Assembly (NCBI GenBank): GCA_020849855.1
Contig: JADZFO010000002.1
Coordinates: 1-64,000 of the forward strand
Reading direction: 5' to 3'
Source of the DNA: a bacterium
GTDB taxonomy: Bacteria; 4484-113; JAFGCY01
DNA: 64,000 nt
A program made the position numbers and the translations under genes. The notes below the pieces were generated by a model that was not told the origin of the DNA, made no database searches, and saw nothing but the letters and a program-made list of their open reading frames with translations. This document shows positions 51,033 to 59,328 of this stretch, in pieces (positions within the stretch are counted from its first letter, which is position 1; every line of letters starts with the position of its first letter).

Positions 51033-52384
51033 TCAACACACTTGTCATGATCATGGCTGGCGGCAAGGGCGAGAGGCTCTGGCCGCTGACCTCGGAGCGG
51101 GCCAAGCCCGCCGTGCCCTTTGGCGCGCGTTACCGCATTATTGATTTTGTCCTGAGCAACTTCATCAACAGCGGCTTTATGCGCATCAAGGTGCTGACCC
51201 AGTACATGAGCAACTCGCTGCTCATCCACCTGGCGCGCGGCTATAACTTCGGCTCGCTGACCGAGAACTATGTGGACGCCGTGCCGGCCCAGCTGGGCAA
51301 CGCGATGGACTGGTACCGCGGCACAGCAGATGCGATCTACCAGAACCTGGAGCTGATCCTGGACGAGGGCCCAGTGGACGTGGCGATCTTCGGCGGCGAC
51401 CACATCTACAAGATGGATGTGCGGCAGATGCTGAGTTTCCACAAGGACATGCGGGCGGCCTGCACCGTCGCCTGCCTGCCCTTCGACCGCAAGGCCGCGG
51501 CGGGCCAGTTCGGCATCATCGAGGTGGATGAGCAGTGGCGCATCATCGGTTTTGAAGAGAAGCCGGCCAACCCCAAGCCCATCCCCGGGCACCCCGACCT
51601 GGCGCTGGTGTCGATGGGCAACTACATCTTCAGGCTGCCCACCCTGCGGCGGGTGCTGCTGGAGGACCATGCCCGGGAGGATTCGTCCCACGACTTTGGC
51701 AAGGACATCATCCCGGCGATGATCAACGAGTACCCGGTCTATGCCTACAACTTCATGGATAACGAAGTGCCGGGCGAGGCAGCAGAGCAGCGCGGCTACT
51801 GGCGCGATGTCGGGACCCTGGATGCTTACTACGACGCCAGCATGGACCTGCGGGCGGTCAAGCCGCAGCTGAACCTGTACAACTACGACTGGCCGATCCG
51901 TTCCAGCCTGCTGCAGTATCCGCCCGTGAAGTTCGTCTTTGACGAGGACGGGCGGCGCGGCATGGCCGTGGACAGCGTGGTTGCCAACGGCACAATCATC
52001 TCGGGCGCCAGTGTCAGCGGCTGCGTCATCTTCAACAACAACTTCGTGCACAGTTACAGCGAGGTCAGCGACAGTATCCTGCTGCAGGGCTGCAACATCG
52101 GCCGGCACGTCCGGATGCACCGCGTGATCTGTGACAAGTATGTGACGGTCGAGGACGGCACGGTGATCGGCGAGGACCTTGAAGAGGACGCTAAGCGCTT
52201 CACGGTCACGCCCAGCGGCCTGGTGGTGATCCCGCGCGGCGTCTTCGTGCCGCGCAGCGGCCCCATGCGCAGCCTGGAGTTCACGCCGCCGCCGGGCACC
52301 ATCCGGGCCAGGGAGCACAAGAGCGGCTCGGTCCAGCTTCCCGAAGAGGAGCTGATGTTCAGGGAGGACATCAATGAAACCTGA
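51029..52384 (+). CDS. glgC: ADP-glucose pyrophosphorylase GlgC
   Basis: A 451-residue glucose-1-phosphate adenylyltransferase making ADP-glucose for glycogen. Motifs: MAGGKGERLWPLTSERAKPA (nucleotide loop), WYRGTADAIYQN, IFGGDHIYKMD, GFEEKP and SMGNYIF, with a left-handed beta-helix C-terminus (FNNNFVHSYSEVSDSILLQG). The start is ATG 51029. Its end overlaps glgA by 11 nt. Allosteric control by fructose 6-phosphate or AMP is usual in the family but cannot be read here. Confidence 0.95.
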   Translation: MINTLVMIMAGGKGERLWPLTSERAKPAVPFGARYRIIDFVLSNFINSGFMRIKVLTQYMSNSLLIHLARGYNFGSLTENYVDAVPAQLGNAMDWYRGTADAIYQNLELILDEGPVDVAIFGGDHIYKMDVRQMLSFHKDMRAACTVACLPFDRKAAAGQFGIIEVDEQWRIIGFEEKPANPKPIPGHPDLALVSMGNYIFRLPTLRRVLLEDHAREDSSHDFGKDIIPAMINEYPVYAYNFMDNEVPGEAAEQRGYWRDVGTLDAYYDASMDLRAVKPQLNLYNYDWPIRSSLLQYPPVKFVFDEDGRRGMAVDSVVANGTIISGASVSGCVIFNNNFVHSYSEVSDSILLQGCNIGRHVRMHRVICDKYVTVEDGTVIGEDLEEDAKRFTVTPSGLVVIPRGVFVPRSGPMRSLEFTPPPGTIRAREHKSGSVQLPEEELMFREDINET

Positions 52385-53939
52385 GCAGCAGCCACGGCCG
52401 GGCAAGCGGGCGCTGCGCATCGCCTTCGCTACCTCTGAGCTGCAGCCCTTCAGCAAGAGCGGAGGGCTGGCGGACGTCTCGGCCGCGCTGCCCCGTGCGC
52501 TGGGGCGCCTGGGCCACAAGGTGCAGATCTTCACGCCGCTGTACCCCGGCGCGCGCGCAATGCTGGACGGCCTGGAGGCAGAGCACAACCGCATTGAGAT
52601 GCCGCACGGGATCTGGGTTGACGGCAGGGAGCATGCCCTGGCCTTCGCGGCCCTTGAGCTTCCGGGCTGCGAGGTGATCTTTGTCGAGAACGCCGACTAC
52701 TTCGACCGCAGCGGCTATTACCTTGGCGCCGATGGCCGGGACTATGAAGACAACGTGGCGCGCTTCAGCTTCTTCTGCCGCGCGATCCTGGAGTACTTCC
52801 TCTTCACCGGCGATGCGCCGGATGTGCTGCACTGCAACGACTGGCAGACAGCGCTGCTGCCGGTTTACCTGCGCAGCCAGTACCCCCAGGCCCTGCTGCA
52901 GCGCATCCGCTGCCTGCTGACCATCCACAACCTGGGCTATCAGGGCCTCTTCCCGGCCCAGGCAGTGGATCAGGCCGGGCTGAGCTGGGACCTCTTCCAC
53001 ATCGATGGGTTGGAGTATTACGGGCAGCTCAACCTGCTTAAGGGCGGCATCGTTTGCGCGGACGCGGTAAGCACCGTTTCCCCGAGCTATGCGCGCGAGA
53101 TCCAGAAGGAAGAGTATGGACACGGCCTGGCAGGCCTGCTGCGGGCGCAGTCCTACAAGCTCAGCGGGATTCTCAACGGGATTGACACTGAGCAGTGGAA
53201 CCCGGAGGCCGACCCGCTGCTGGTTTGCAACTACAGCGCGGCGCGGCCGGGCGGCAAGGCTGACTGTAAGCGCGCCCTGCAGACTGAGCTGGGCCTGCCG
53301 GCGCGGCGCGGCGCCATGCTGCTTGGCATGGTCAGCCGCCTTGATGTTCAAAAGGGCGTCGACCTGCTGATCGGGGCTTTTGAGCATCTGGCCCGCCTGG
53401 ACCTGCAGCTTGTTGTGCTGGGCAGCGGTGACCCGCGCCTGGAGGAAGAGCTGTCCAGGCTGGCAGAGAAGTACCCAAAGAAGGTCGCTGTGCGGCTGGG
53501 TTTCGATGAGCGCATCGCGCACCTGATCTATGCCGGCTCCGACGCCTTCCTGATGCCCAGCCGCTATGAGCCCTGTGGCCTGAGCCAGATGTATGCCCAG
53601 CGCTATGGCAGCCTGCCGGTGGTGCGCGAGACCGGCGGCCTGCGCGATACGGTGCGCAATGCCGGCAGCCGCAGCCTGGAGGCCGGCACCGCCAGCGGCT
53701 TTGTCTTCAAGAAGGCCAGCCCGGCAAGGCTGGCCGACGCCGTGCGCAAGGCGCTGGACCTGTACAAGCATAAGGGCAAGGCCTGGCAGCGCCTGCAGAA
53801 GAAGGTGATGAGCCTTGATAACTCCTGGGAAGGCAGCGCCAAGCAGTATGTGCGCCTGTACCGCCGCATGCTGCGCGCTGCAGAACAGAACGCGCATGCT
53901 GAAGGAAAAGTTGTGAACGCCGGGGCGCCGGATGCCTGA
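52374..53939 (+). CDS. glgA: Glycogen synthase GlgA
   Basis: A 521-residue GT5 enzyme extending alpha-1,4 chains from ADP-glucose. The N-terminal KSGGLADVSAALPRALGRLG loop (family KTGGL) and the C-terminal nucleotide region SRYEPCGLSQMYAQRYGSLP are clear; WQTALLP, TIHNLGYQG and VSRLDVQKGVDLL lie between. Length is normal for the family. Overlaps with glgC (11 nt) and with the branching-enzyme gene (8 nt) show a single operon. Confidence 0.95.
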   Translation: MKPEQQPRPGKRALRIAFATSELQPFSKSGGLADVSAALPRALGRLGHKVQIFTPLYPGARAMLDGLEAEHNRIEMPHGIWVDGREHALAFAALELPGCEVIFVENADYFDRSGYYLGADGRDYEDNVARFSFFCRAILEYFLFTGDAPDVLHCNDWQTALLPVYLRSQYPQALLQRIRCLLTIHNLGYQGLFPAQAVDQAGLSWDLFHIDGLEYYGQLNLLKGGIVCADAVSTVSPSYAREIQKEEYGHGLAGLLRAQSYKLSGILNGIDTEQWNPEADPLLVCNYSAARPGGKADCKRALQTELGLPARRGAMLLGMVSRLDVQKGVDLLIGAFEHLARLDLQLVVLGSGDPRLEEELSRLAEKYPKKVAVRLGFDERIAHLIYAGSDAFLMPSRYEPCGLSQMYAQRYGSLPVVRETGGLRDTVRNAGSRSLEAGTASGFVFKKASPARLADAVRKALDLYKHKGKAWQRLQKKVMSLDNSWEGSAKQYVRLYRRMLRAAEQNAHAEGKVVNAGAPDA

Positions 53940-55500
53940 ACAGCACAGCTGGGGCCAGCTGGCGCTGCACCTGCACGCGCATCTGCCCTTTGTCCGGCAT
54001 CCCGAGTACAGCTCCTTTCTGGAGGAGCGCTGGTTCTTTGATGCAATCACCGATACCTATGTGCCCCTGTTGCTGCGCTTTGAGCAGCTGCATAACGAGG
54101 GCGTGCCCTTCAGGCTGAGCATGACGCTCAGCCCGACCCTGCTGAGCATGTTTGTCGACCCACTGCTGCAGGACCGCTTTGAGCGGCATCTGCAGCAGCA
54201 GATGGAACTTTGCGACCGCGAGCTGGCCCGCACCGGCAGCGACCCGGACTACAGGCCGGTGGTGGAGATGTACTCCCGCCGCCTCAGCGCAGTGGCTTAT
54301 CAGTACGGCCGCTTCGGCAGGAACCTGGCCCAGGCCTTCAGCATGCTGGCGGACTGGGGCCATCTGGAGCTTTGCACCTGCTCAGCCACGCACTGTTTCC
54401 TGCCGCACCAGCAGCTTGTCCCGCGCGCGGTCGAGCGGCAGCTGCAGGCAGCGGTGCAGACGCACGAGGCGATCCTCGGCCGCCGGCCGGATGGCATCTG
54501 GCTGCCCGAATGCGCTTACTATCCGGGCCTGGAGGAGCAGCTGCTGGATGTCGGCCTGCTGTACTTCTTCGTCGACGGCCACGCGCTGCAGCTGGGTCAG
54601 CCGCGCAGCCTGCGCGGGGTGCACAGCCATGTCTACCTGCCCAATGGCGTGGCGGCCTTCGGGCGCGACCAGGAAAGCAGCAAGCAGGTCTGGAGCGCGA
54701 AGGAAGGCTATCCCGGTGACGGCCTGTACCGCGACTTCTACCGCGATATAGGCTTTGACCTGCCGCTGGACTATGTGGCGCCTTACATCCATGACGGCCA
54801 TACGCGGATCCTGACGGGCTTCAAGTACCACGCCATCACGGGCGAGACCGAACACAAGCAGCCCTACAAGCCAGCGCTGGCCCAGGCCCGGGCGGCAGAG
54901 CATGCCGCCCACTTCGTCTGGTGCCGTGAGCAGCAGGTGGCCTGGCTGGCCGGACAGCTTGACCGGCCGCCGCTGATCGTCGCGCCCTATGACGCAGAGC
55001 TCTTCGGCCACTGGTGGTTTGAAGGGCCGGACTTCCTGTACCACGTCCTGCGCCTGAGCGCGGAGAGCAGGAGCCTGACGGCCCTGGCGGCCAAGGACTA
55101 CATGCTGGCTTATCCGCGGGCCCAGGTTGTGGTGCCCAACCCCTCTTCCTGGGGCGACGGCAGCTATTACCGCTTCTGGATCAATGCCGGCAATGAGTGG
55201 CTGGTGCCGCACATCAACGCTGCCGGCCGGCGGATGGCCGAGCTGGACCAGCAGACCGCTGGCGGGCATAACGAAAGCGGCTGGCGCGGCCGGGCGCTGC
55301 AGCAGGCCCGCCGCGAGCTGCTGCTGGCCCAGTGCAGCGACTGGCCCTTTATCCTGAGCACGGGCACATCGCCCGAGTATGCGGCCAGCCGGGTGACCCG
55401 GCACCTGGCCGACTTCTGGCACCTTGTGCAGGGCCTGAGCAGCGATGAGCAGCCCCTGCGCCTTGACGAGATTTGCAACCGCGACCACATCTTCTCCTGA
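53932..55500 (+). CDS. GH57 1,4-alpha-glucan branching enzyme
   Basis: A 522-residue GH57 branching enzyme, the DUF1957-type found in thermophiles and many bacteria instead of GH13 GlgB. Nucleophile Glu193 lies in WLPECAYYPG and acid/base Asp354 in VAPYDAELFGHWWFEGP; the first region LALHLHAHLPFVRHP is typical. It adds alpha-1,6 branches to the chains made by GlgA. The ATG at 53932 overlaps the end of glgA by 8 nt. Confidence 0.93.
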   Translation: MPEQHSWGQLALHLHAHLPFVRHPEYSSFLEERWFFDAITDTYVPLLLRFEQLHNEGVPFRLSMTLSPTLLSMFVDPLLQDRFERHLQQQMELCDRELARTGSDPDYRPVVEMYSRRLSAVAYQYGRFGRNLAQAFSMLADWGHLELCTCSATHCFLPHQQLVPRAVERQLQAAVQTHEAILGRRPDGIWLPECAYYPGLEEQLLDVGLLYFFVDGHALQLGQPRSLRGVHSHVYLPNGVAAFGRDQESSKQVWSAKEGYPGDGLYRDFYRDIGFDLPLDYVAPYIHDGHTRILTGFKYHAITGETEHKQPYKPALAQARAAEHAAHFVWCREQQVAWLAGQLDRPPLIVAPYDAELFGHWWFEGPDFLYHVLRLSAESRSLTALAAKDYMLAYPRAQVVVPNPSSWGDGSYYRFWINAGNEWLVPHINAAGRRMAELDQQTAGGHNESGWRGRALQQARRELLLAQCSDWPFILSTGTSPEYAASRVTRHLADFWHLVQGLSSDEQPLRLDEICNRDHIFS

Positions 55501-55551
55501 CGCAATGGCTGCTCAGCGGCCCGGCGTCAGCACTGCTGAGGCGAATTGACC

Positions 55552-56874
55552 ATGGACCTGCTGGATCTGAAACTGGGCAGCGAAGCGCTGCTCAATCGCC
55601 GCCTGAATGACGGCCGCAGCCTGGCTGAGGCCCTCGACGCGCTGAACAGCGCCCAGCCCGCGCTGCATGAGCGCCTGACCGCCCAGCGCGGCAAGTGGCC
55701 CCTGGGCTGGCTGGACCTGCCCTGGGGCGGGAGCTGGGTTGAGGACTGCAATGAGCAGGCCCTGCGCCTGATCGACAGCGGCTGCAGTGCGCTGCTGGTC
55801 TGCGGCATCGGCGGCTCGGCGCTTGGCACCCAGGCGGTCTACAGTGCGCTGGACCAGCCGGGCCGGCCGCTGCGCCCGCTGCTGGTGGTGGACAACGTGG
55901 ACCCCGGCCAGATCGCCCGCCTGCTGGAATGGGCCGAGCTGAAGAGCTGCGGACTGAACGTAATCTCCAAGAGCGGCGAGACCCTGGAGACCATGGCGGC
56001 TTTCTTCCATCTGCTGCAGGCAATGGAGGGCAGCGGCATGAGCAGGGAAGAGATCGCGAGCCGCGTGATCGCGACCACCGACCCCCTGCAGGGCCTGCTG
56101 CGCGAGCTGGCCGGCGCGCAGGGCTGGCAGACCCTGCCGGTGCCCGGCGACGTGGGCGGCCGCTTCTCGGTCTTCACCAGCGTCGGCCTGCTGCCGCTGG
56201 CCTTTGCCGGTGTGGACATCGAATCGCTGCTCAGTGGCGCGCGGGAGTTCCAGCAGGAAGCGCTGAAGCTGCCGCAGCCGGAAAACCCCGCCTGGCAGCT
56301 CGCGGCGCTGCATTACATCCTGCACCTGCAGGGCGGCATCTCTGCCACTGTGCAGTATGTCTATGGCGACGGGCTGGTGCTGCTGGGTGACTGGCTGCGG
56401 CAGCTCTGGGCCGAAAGCCTGGCCAAGGCGACGATGGTGGATGGCTCTGACAGCGGGGTGGGGCAGACGCCTGTGGTGGCGCGCGGCAGCACCGACCAGC
56501 ACAGCCAGAACCAGCTTTACATGGAGGGCCCGGACGACAAGCTCTATGGCTTTGTTACCGCCGGGCGTTGGGCCCATGACCCCCCGCTGGCCCTGCCGGA
56601 GCAGTTGCCTGAAAAGCTGGACTACATCCGCGGCCACAGCTTCGGCAGCCTGCTGGATGCCTGCTACTGCGGCACCCGCGACGCTCTGGTCGAGGCCGGC
56701 CGGCCGGTCTATGAGACCACCTTCCCGCAGGTTGACGCCGAAGCGCTGGGAGCCTGGATGCAGCTCTGGATGCTGGCGACGGCCTACGCCGGCCTGCTCT
56801 ACAACGTCAACCCCTTCGACCAGCCAGGGGTGGAGCGCAGCAAGGTGATTACGAGGGAGAGGCTGACACGGTAG
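55552..56874 (+). CDS. pgi: Glucose-6-phosphate isomerase
   Basis: A 440-residue isomerase. The family signatures are visible: ICGIGGSALGTQAVY, NVISKSGETLET, GDVGGRFSVFTSVGLLPLAF, DQHSQNQLYMEGP with the catalytic His, and GVERSKVITRE at the end with the catalytic Lys. TGAGG supports ATG 55552 over TTG 55546. It links glucose-6-phosphate with fructose-6-phosphate, feeding or draining the glycogen pathway. The final codons and stop fall inside a 33-bp tandem repeat, so the C-terminal tail after TRER is probably not ancestral. Confidence 0.93.
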   Translation: MDLLDLKLGSEALLNRRLNDGRSLAEALDALNSAQPALHERLTAQRGKWPLGWLDLPWGGSWVEDCNEQALRLIDSGCSALLVCGIGGSALGTQAVYSALDQPGRPLRPLLVVDNVDPGQIARLLEWAELKSCGLNVISKSGETLETMAAFFHLLQAMEGSGMSREEIASRVIATTDPLQGLLRELAGAQGWQTLPVPGDVGGRFSVFTSVGLLPLAFAGVDIESLLSGAREFQQEALKLPQPENPAWQLAALHYILHLQGGISATVQYVYGDGLVLLGDWLRQLWAESLAKATMVDGSDSGVGQTPVVARGSTDQHSQNQLYMEGPDDKLYGFVTAGRWAHDPPLALPEQLPEKLDYIRGHSFGSLLDACYCGTRDALVEAGRPVYETTFPQVDAEALGAWMQLWMLATAYAGLLYNVNPFDQPGVERSKVITRERLTR

Positions 56875-56927
56875 GGGCGCAAGGATGTGCGCCCGCTGAC
56901 ATGGTAGGGGCGCACGGCTGTGCGCCC
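56862..56927 (+). repeat. Two 33-bp tandem repeats
   Basis: Units at 56862-56894 and 56895-56927 differ at three positions. Each contains an inverted repeat (GGGCGCA...TGTGCGCCC). The first contains the stop codon of pgi. Confidence 0.8.
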
Positions 56928-56933
56928 GTCTTT

Positions 56934-56960
56934 GTAGGGTGCAGGCGTGCCTGCGCCCTC
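56934..56960 (+). repeat. REP-like hairpin, left copy (block A)
   Basis: Begins GTAGGGTGCAGGCGTGCCTG and ends CGCCCTC. An inverted relative lies at 58522-58545. Confidence 0.65.
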
Positions 56961-57015
56961 TTCAGCGGCGGTGCTGGTTGCAGCGCCGGACCGGATCAAT
57001 ACAGGACGCACAGTG

Positions 57016-57041
57016 GCAGAGGACGCAGAGTTTCGCAGAGA
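57016..57041 (+). repeat. Left copy of repeat block B
   Basis: Contains GACGCAGAGTTTCGCAGAG. The complement matches 58472-58497 at 22 of 26 positions. Confidence 0.65.
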
Positions 57042-57120
57042 AACCCAGAAACTCAAGGCACCTTGCTCGCCTATCAGCACTCCGCTGTACACCAGCACTC
57101 TGCAAGACGCTCCGTGGCTC

Positions 57121-57150
57121 GGAGGGGCCTGGCTTGCCCAGGCCCGCGGC
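57121..57150 (+). repeat. Left inverted repeat (block C)
   Basis: Its reverse complement matches 58426-58455 at 29 of 30 positions. Confidence 0.85.
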
Positions 57151-57194
57151 AAAGCCGACAGCTCGCTGCTGGACCTCGACAAACATCTGTCCAC

Positions 57195-58382
57195 TCAGGG
57201 CTTGAATGCCTTCAGGTAGGTCTTCCCCCAACCGACATAGACAAGGCCGTCCGGAGCGATCACCGGTGCTGAGGTGAGGTGCTCATCGAAGCGCACGCTC
57301 CAGCGGCGGCGCTGGTTCTTGTCGAGGCAGATGAGTCTGCTGTACTTTTCGCGCTTGGTCGGGTAACGGCCAAGTTTCTTTTCAAGAATCTGAAGCCCAA
57401 CTAACCTGCTACTTTCGGGCAGATACCAGTCCGTCAGGTAGATGTTTCCTGACCTTGCGTCATATGTTGATCCGGCCAGATAGAAGAACCCTGAGCCCAC
57501 TCGCCGCTGGGCGCCTTTACCCGAATAGGCGTAAAGTGAGCCGTCCTGCACAGACTGGCACAATAGGACGTTGCCTTGAACTGCACAGCGGTAATAGCCC
57601 GAGTGATGCTTAATGGTCGTGATGCCAGTCAGAGTTCCAGTCTGTTTGCTGTCAAAGTCCAGGCAGACGCCTCCTCCCAGCTCATCAAGGACAGCAATCC
57701 AGTCCTCAAGAACGACCACTTTTACGGCGTTCGAAAGGGAATGCTGTGTTGACCACAGCAGCTCACCGCTACCTGAGATCCTCGAAACAACCTGGCTCTG
57801 CAGAGCGATACAGCTCCCATCGGGCAAGCAAGCTTTTCCAATGCGGCTATGGGCGTCCAGCTGAAGCGACCACACCGATTGGCCATTTCGGTCAACGGCC
57901 TCAAGCTTGCCGTCATCAGCGAGCAGGAGGACAGCCTGAGAATTGACACTCACTTCGGGGCTCTTTTTAATCTGCGCCTTGAACTCTCGCTCCCAAATCA
58001 GTCGTCCATCGAGGTCTCTAAGTTTGGCAATCCCTTTATCTTTATCGAGGTTATAGTAGTAGTTGCAGACTGTGTTTCCTCCAGGCCCCAAGCCTACTTT
58101 GCCCCACGGTGCGAAGTCCTCGGCAACCCACTTGATGTTCCCTTCCAAGTCAATACAGGCCGGACTGTTGTCTTCCGACGCAACCAGGTACCTCTTGTCA
58201 AACGGCTCCAATTGCCCGGTGAACTCCAGGTCTCTATATTCGGTGCCCACCTTGACTTCAATTGTCCTGACCGGTTGCATGCCAGTAACTGGGCGCAGTA
58301 CTGCCACAGTCGCCCATATAATCAGAAAGGCCAGAGAGACAGCCAACCAGTGGTAGCGGCGCAGGTACTTGAGGAAGCCCAC
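57195..58382 (-). CDS. Membrane-anchored PQQ-like beta-propeller protein
   Basis: A 395-residue protein starting at GTG 58382, with TATACT 6 nt upstream; the frame is open to 58547 but that part is repeat sequence. One N-terminal membrane helix (WLAVSLAFLIIWATVAVL) anchors an outward domain of repeated four-strand blades, e.g. SPACIDLEGNIKWVAED, AKLRDLDGRLIWEREF, LEAVDRNGQSVWSLQL and ISGSGELLWSTQH, as in PQQ-binding WD-like propellers. No quinone-dehydrogenase residues are seen, so it is probably a binding protein. It is AT-richer than its neighbours (48% G+C in one counted line) and sits between mirrored inverted repeats. Confidence 0.75.
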   Translation of the reverse strand: MGFLKYLRRYHWLAVSLAFLIIWATVAVLRPVTGMQPVRTIEVKVGTEYRDLEFTGQLEPFDKRYLVASEDNSPACIDLEGNIKWVAEDFAPWGKVGLGPGGNTVCNYYYNLDKDKGIAKLRDLDGRLIWEREFKAQIKKSPEVSVNSQAVLLLADDGKLEAVDRNGQSVWSLQLDAHSRIGKACLPDGSCIALQSQVVSRISGSGELLWSTQHSLSNAVKVVVLEDWIAVLDELGGGVCLDFDSKQTGTLTGITTIKHHSGYYRCAVQGNVLLCQSVQDGSLYAYSGKGAQRRVGSGFFYLAGSTYDARSGNIYLTDWYLPESSRLVGLQILEKKLGRYPTKREKYSRLICLDKNQRRRWSVRFDEHLTSAPVIAPDGLVYVGWGKTYLKAFKP

Positions 58383-58388
58383 CACGCA

Positions 58389-58394
58389 AGTATA
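58389..58394 (-). promoter_or_regulatory. TATACT -10 box, leaderless propeller gene
   Basis: 6 nt before GTG 58382. Confidence 0.45.
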
Positions 58395-58425
58395 CGGAAA
58401 GTTCCGGCAGCGAGTTGCTGGTCCC

Positions 58426-58455
58426 GCCGCGGGCCTGGGCGAGCCAGGCCCCTCC
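58426..58455 (-). repeat. Right inverted repeat (block C')
   Basis: Partner of 57121-57150 with one mismatch in 30 bp. Confidence 0.85.
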
Positions 58456-58471
58456 GGCCCCTGGGGTGATG

Positions 58472-58497
58472 TCTCTGCGTGACTCTGCTTTCTCTGC
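58472..58497 (-). repeat. Right copy of repeat block B'
   Basis: Matches the complement of 57016-57041 at 22 of 26 positions. Confidence 0.65.
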
Positions 58498-58521
58498 GCC
58501 TCGGCGTCATGCCTTTGTCTT

Positions 58522-58545
58522 GGGGCAGGCGCACCTGCACCCTGC
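58522..58545 (-). repeat. REP-like hairpin, right copy (block A')
   Basis: Read on the minus strand it gives GCAGGGTGCAGGTGCGCCTG, closely related to 56934-56960. Confidence 0.6.
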
Positions 58546-58549
58546 AAAG

Positions 58550-58568
58550 TTGCGGACTACAGTCCGCG
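58550..58568. repeat. Small palindrome GCGGACT-AC-AGTCCGC
   Basis: Perfect 7-bp arms just upstream of the promoter for the TIM-barrel gene. Confidence 0.5.
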
Positions 58569-58583
58569 CTCCCAGTCACGCGC

Positions 58584-58589
58584 GATAAT
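58584..58589 (+). promoter_or_regulatory. GATAAT -10 box, leaderless gene
   Basis: 6 nt before the ATG at 58596. Confidence 0.5.
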
Positions 58590-58595
58590 CTGCGC

Positions 58596-59279
58596 ATGCT
58601 TCTCGTAGTCTCTCTCCCGCGCAACGATCTCGAGATGGCTCAGGCGGCGGCTGAGGCCGGGGCTGACGCCGTCAAGGTCCACATGAACGTGGAACACCGG
58701 GCCAGCGGGACGGTGTTTGGCGACTATGCCAGCGAGGCGCCGGTCGTGCGCAGGATCATCGACGCGCTGGACATTCCCGTCGGCCTGATGCCCGGAGCGG
58801 GGGTGGATAAGGTGCCCACTGCCGGGGAGCTGACAGAACTGGCGCACAGCGGCCTGGACTTCGTGGACATCTATGCCCATCACATGCCCCTGTGGTTTAT
58901 CGATCTGCCGCTGAAGATCGCCCTGGCGCTGCATGAGTTTGACGGGCTGGTCGAGCCGCCCTTCTACCAGACGCACTTCTTCTGGCCGCGCGGCGGCAAC
59001 CGCAACCGGATATGGATGTGCGAGGCCTCCTTCATGAAGCCGGAGGACTATGGCCAGCCCTTCACCTGGGAGGACTTCCGCCGCCTGCGCATCTTCCAGG
59101 AGTATATTGACTGCCCGATGCTGGTGCCGACGCAAAAGAAGATCACGCCACAGGACGCGCAGTGGCTGAAGCGCAGCGGCAGCGGCGGCCTGATGATCGG
59201 CTCGATTGTCGCCGGCAGCACGGCGGAGAGCATCGGCCGGGCCACGCGCGAGTATCGCCAGGCCATTGACGAAGCCTGA
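58596..59279 (+). CDS. TIM-barrel protein of unknown function
   Basis: A 227-residue protein starting at ATG 58596; the frame is open to 58479 but earlier residues are not similar in style. The alternating strands and helices suggest a small beta/alpha barrel: LLVVSLPRNDLEMAQAAAEAG, ADAVKVHMNVEHRASG, IIDALDIPVGLMPG, SGLDFVDIYAHHMPLW and a phosphate-type end GSGGLMIGSIVAGSTAE. This recalls nucleotide-sugar or hexose epimerases and dehydratases, but I cannot name a reaction. Highly conserved-looking WPRGGNRNRIW could be a substrate loop. It lies between the repeat region and an exported-protein gene. Confidence 0.6.
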   Translation: MLLVVSLPRNDLEMAQAAAEAGADAVKVHMNVEHRASGTVFGDYASEAPVVRRIIDALDIPVGLMPGAGVDKVPTAGELTELAHSGLDFVDIYAHHMPLWFIDLPLKIALALHEFDGLVEPPFYQTHFFWPRGGNRNRIWMCEASFMKPEDYGQPFTWEDFRRLRIFQEYIDCPMLVPTQKKITPQDAQWLKRSGSGGLMIGSIVAGSTAESIGRATREYRQAIDEA

Positions 59280-59328
59280 GCAGGCGAGGCCGCGAAGATT
59301 CCTGCGGCAATCGTCGTCCTATAACAGC

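Larger units (their letters stand above)
56875..57194. other. Repeat-rich intergenic region
   Basis: No gene is seen. It holds the rest of the tandem repeats, a third hairpin repeat (56934-56960), the block 57016-57041 and the block 57121-57150, each of which recurs inverted near 58.5 kb. Confidence 0.7.
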
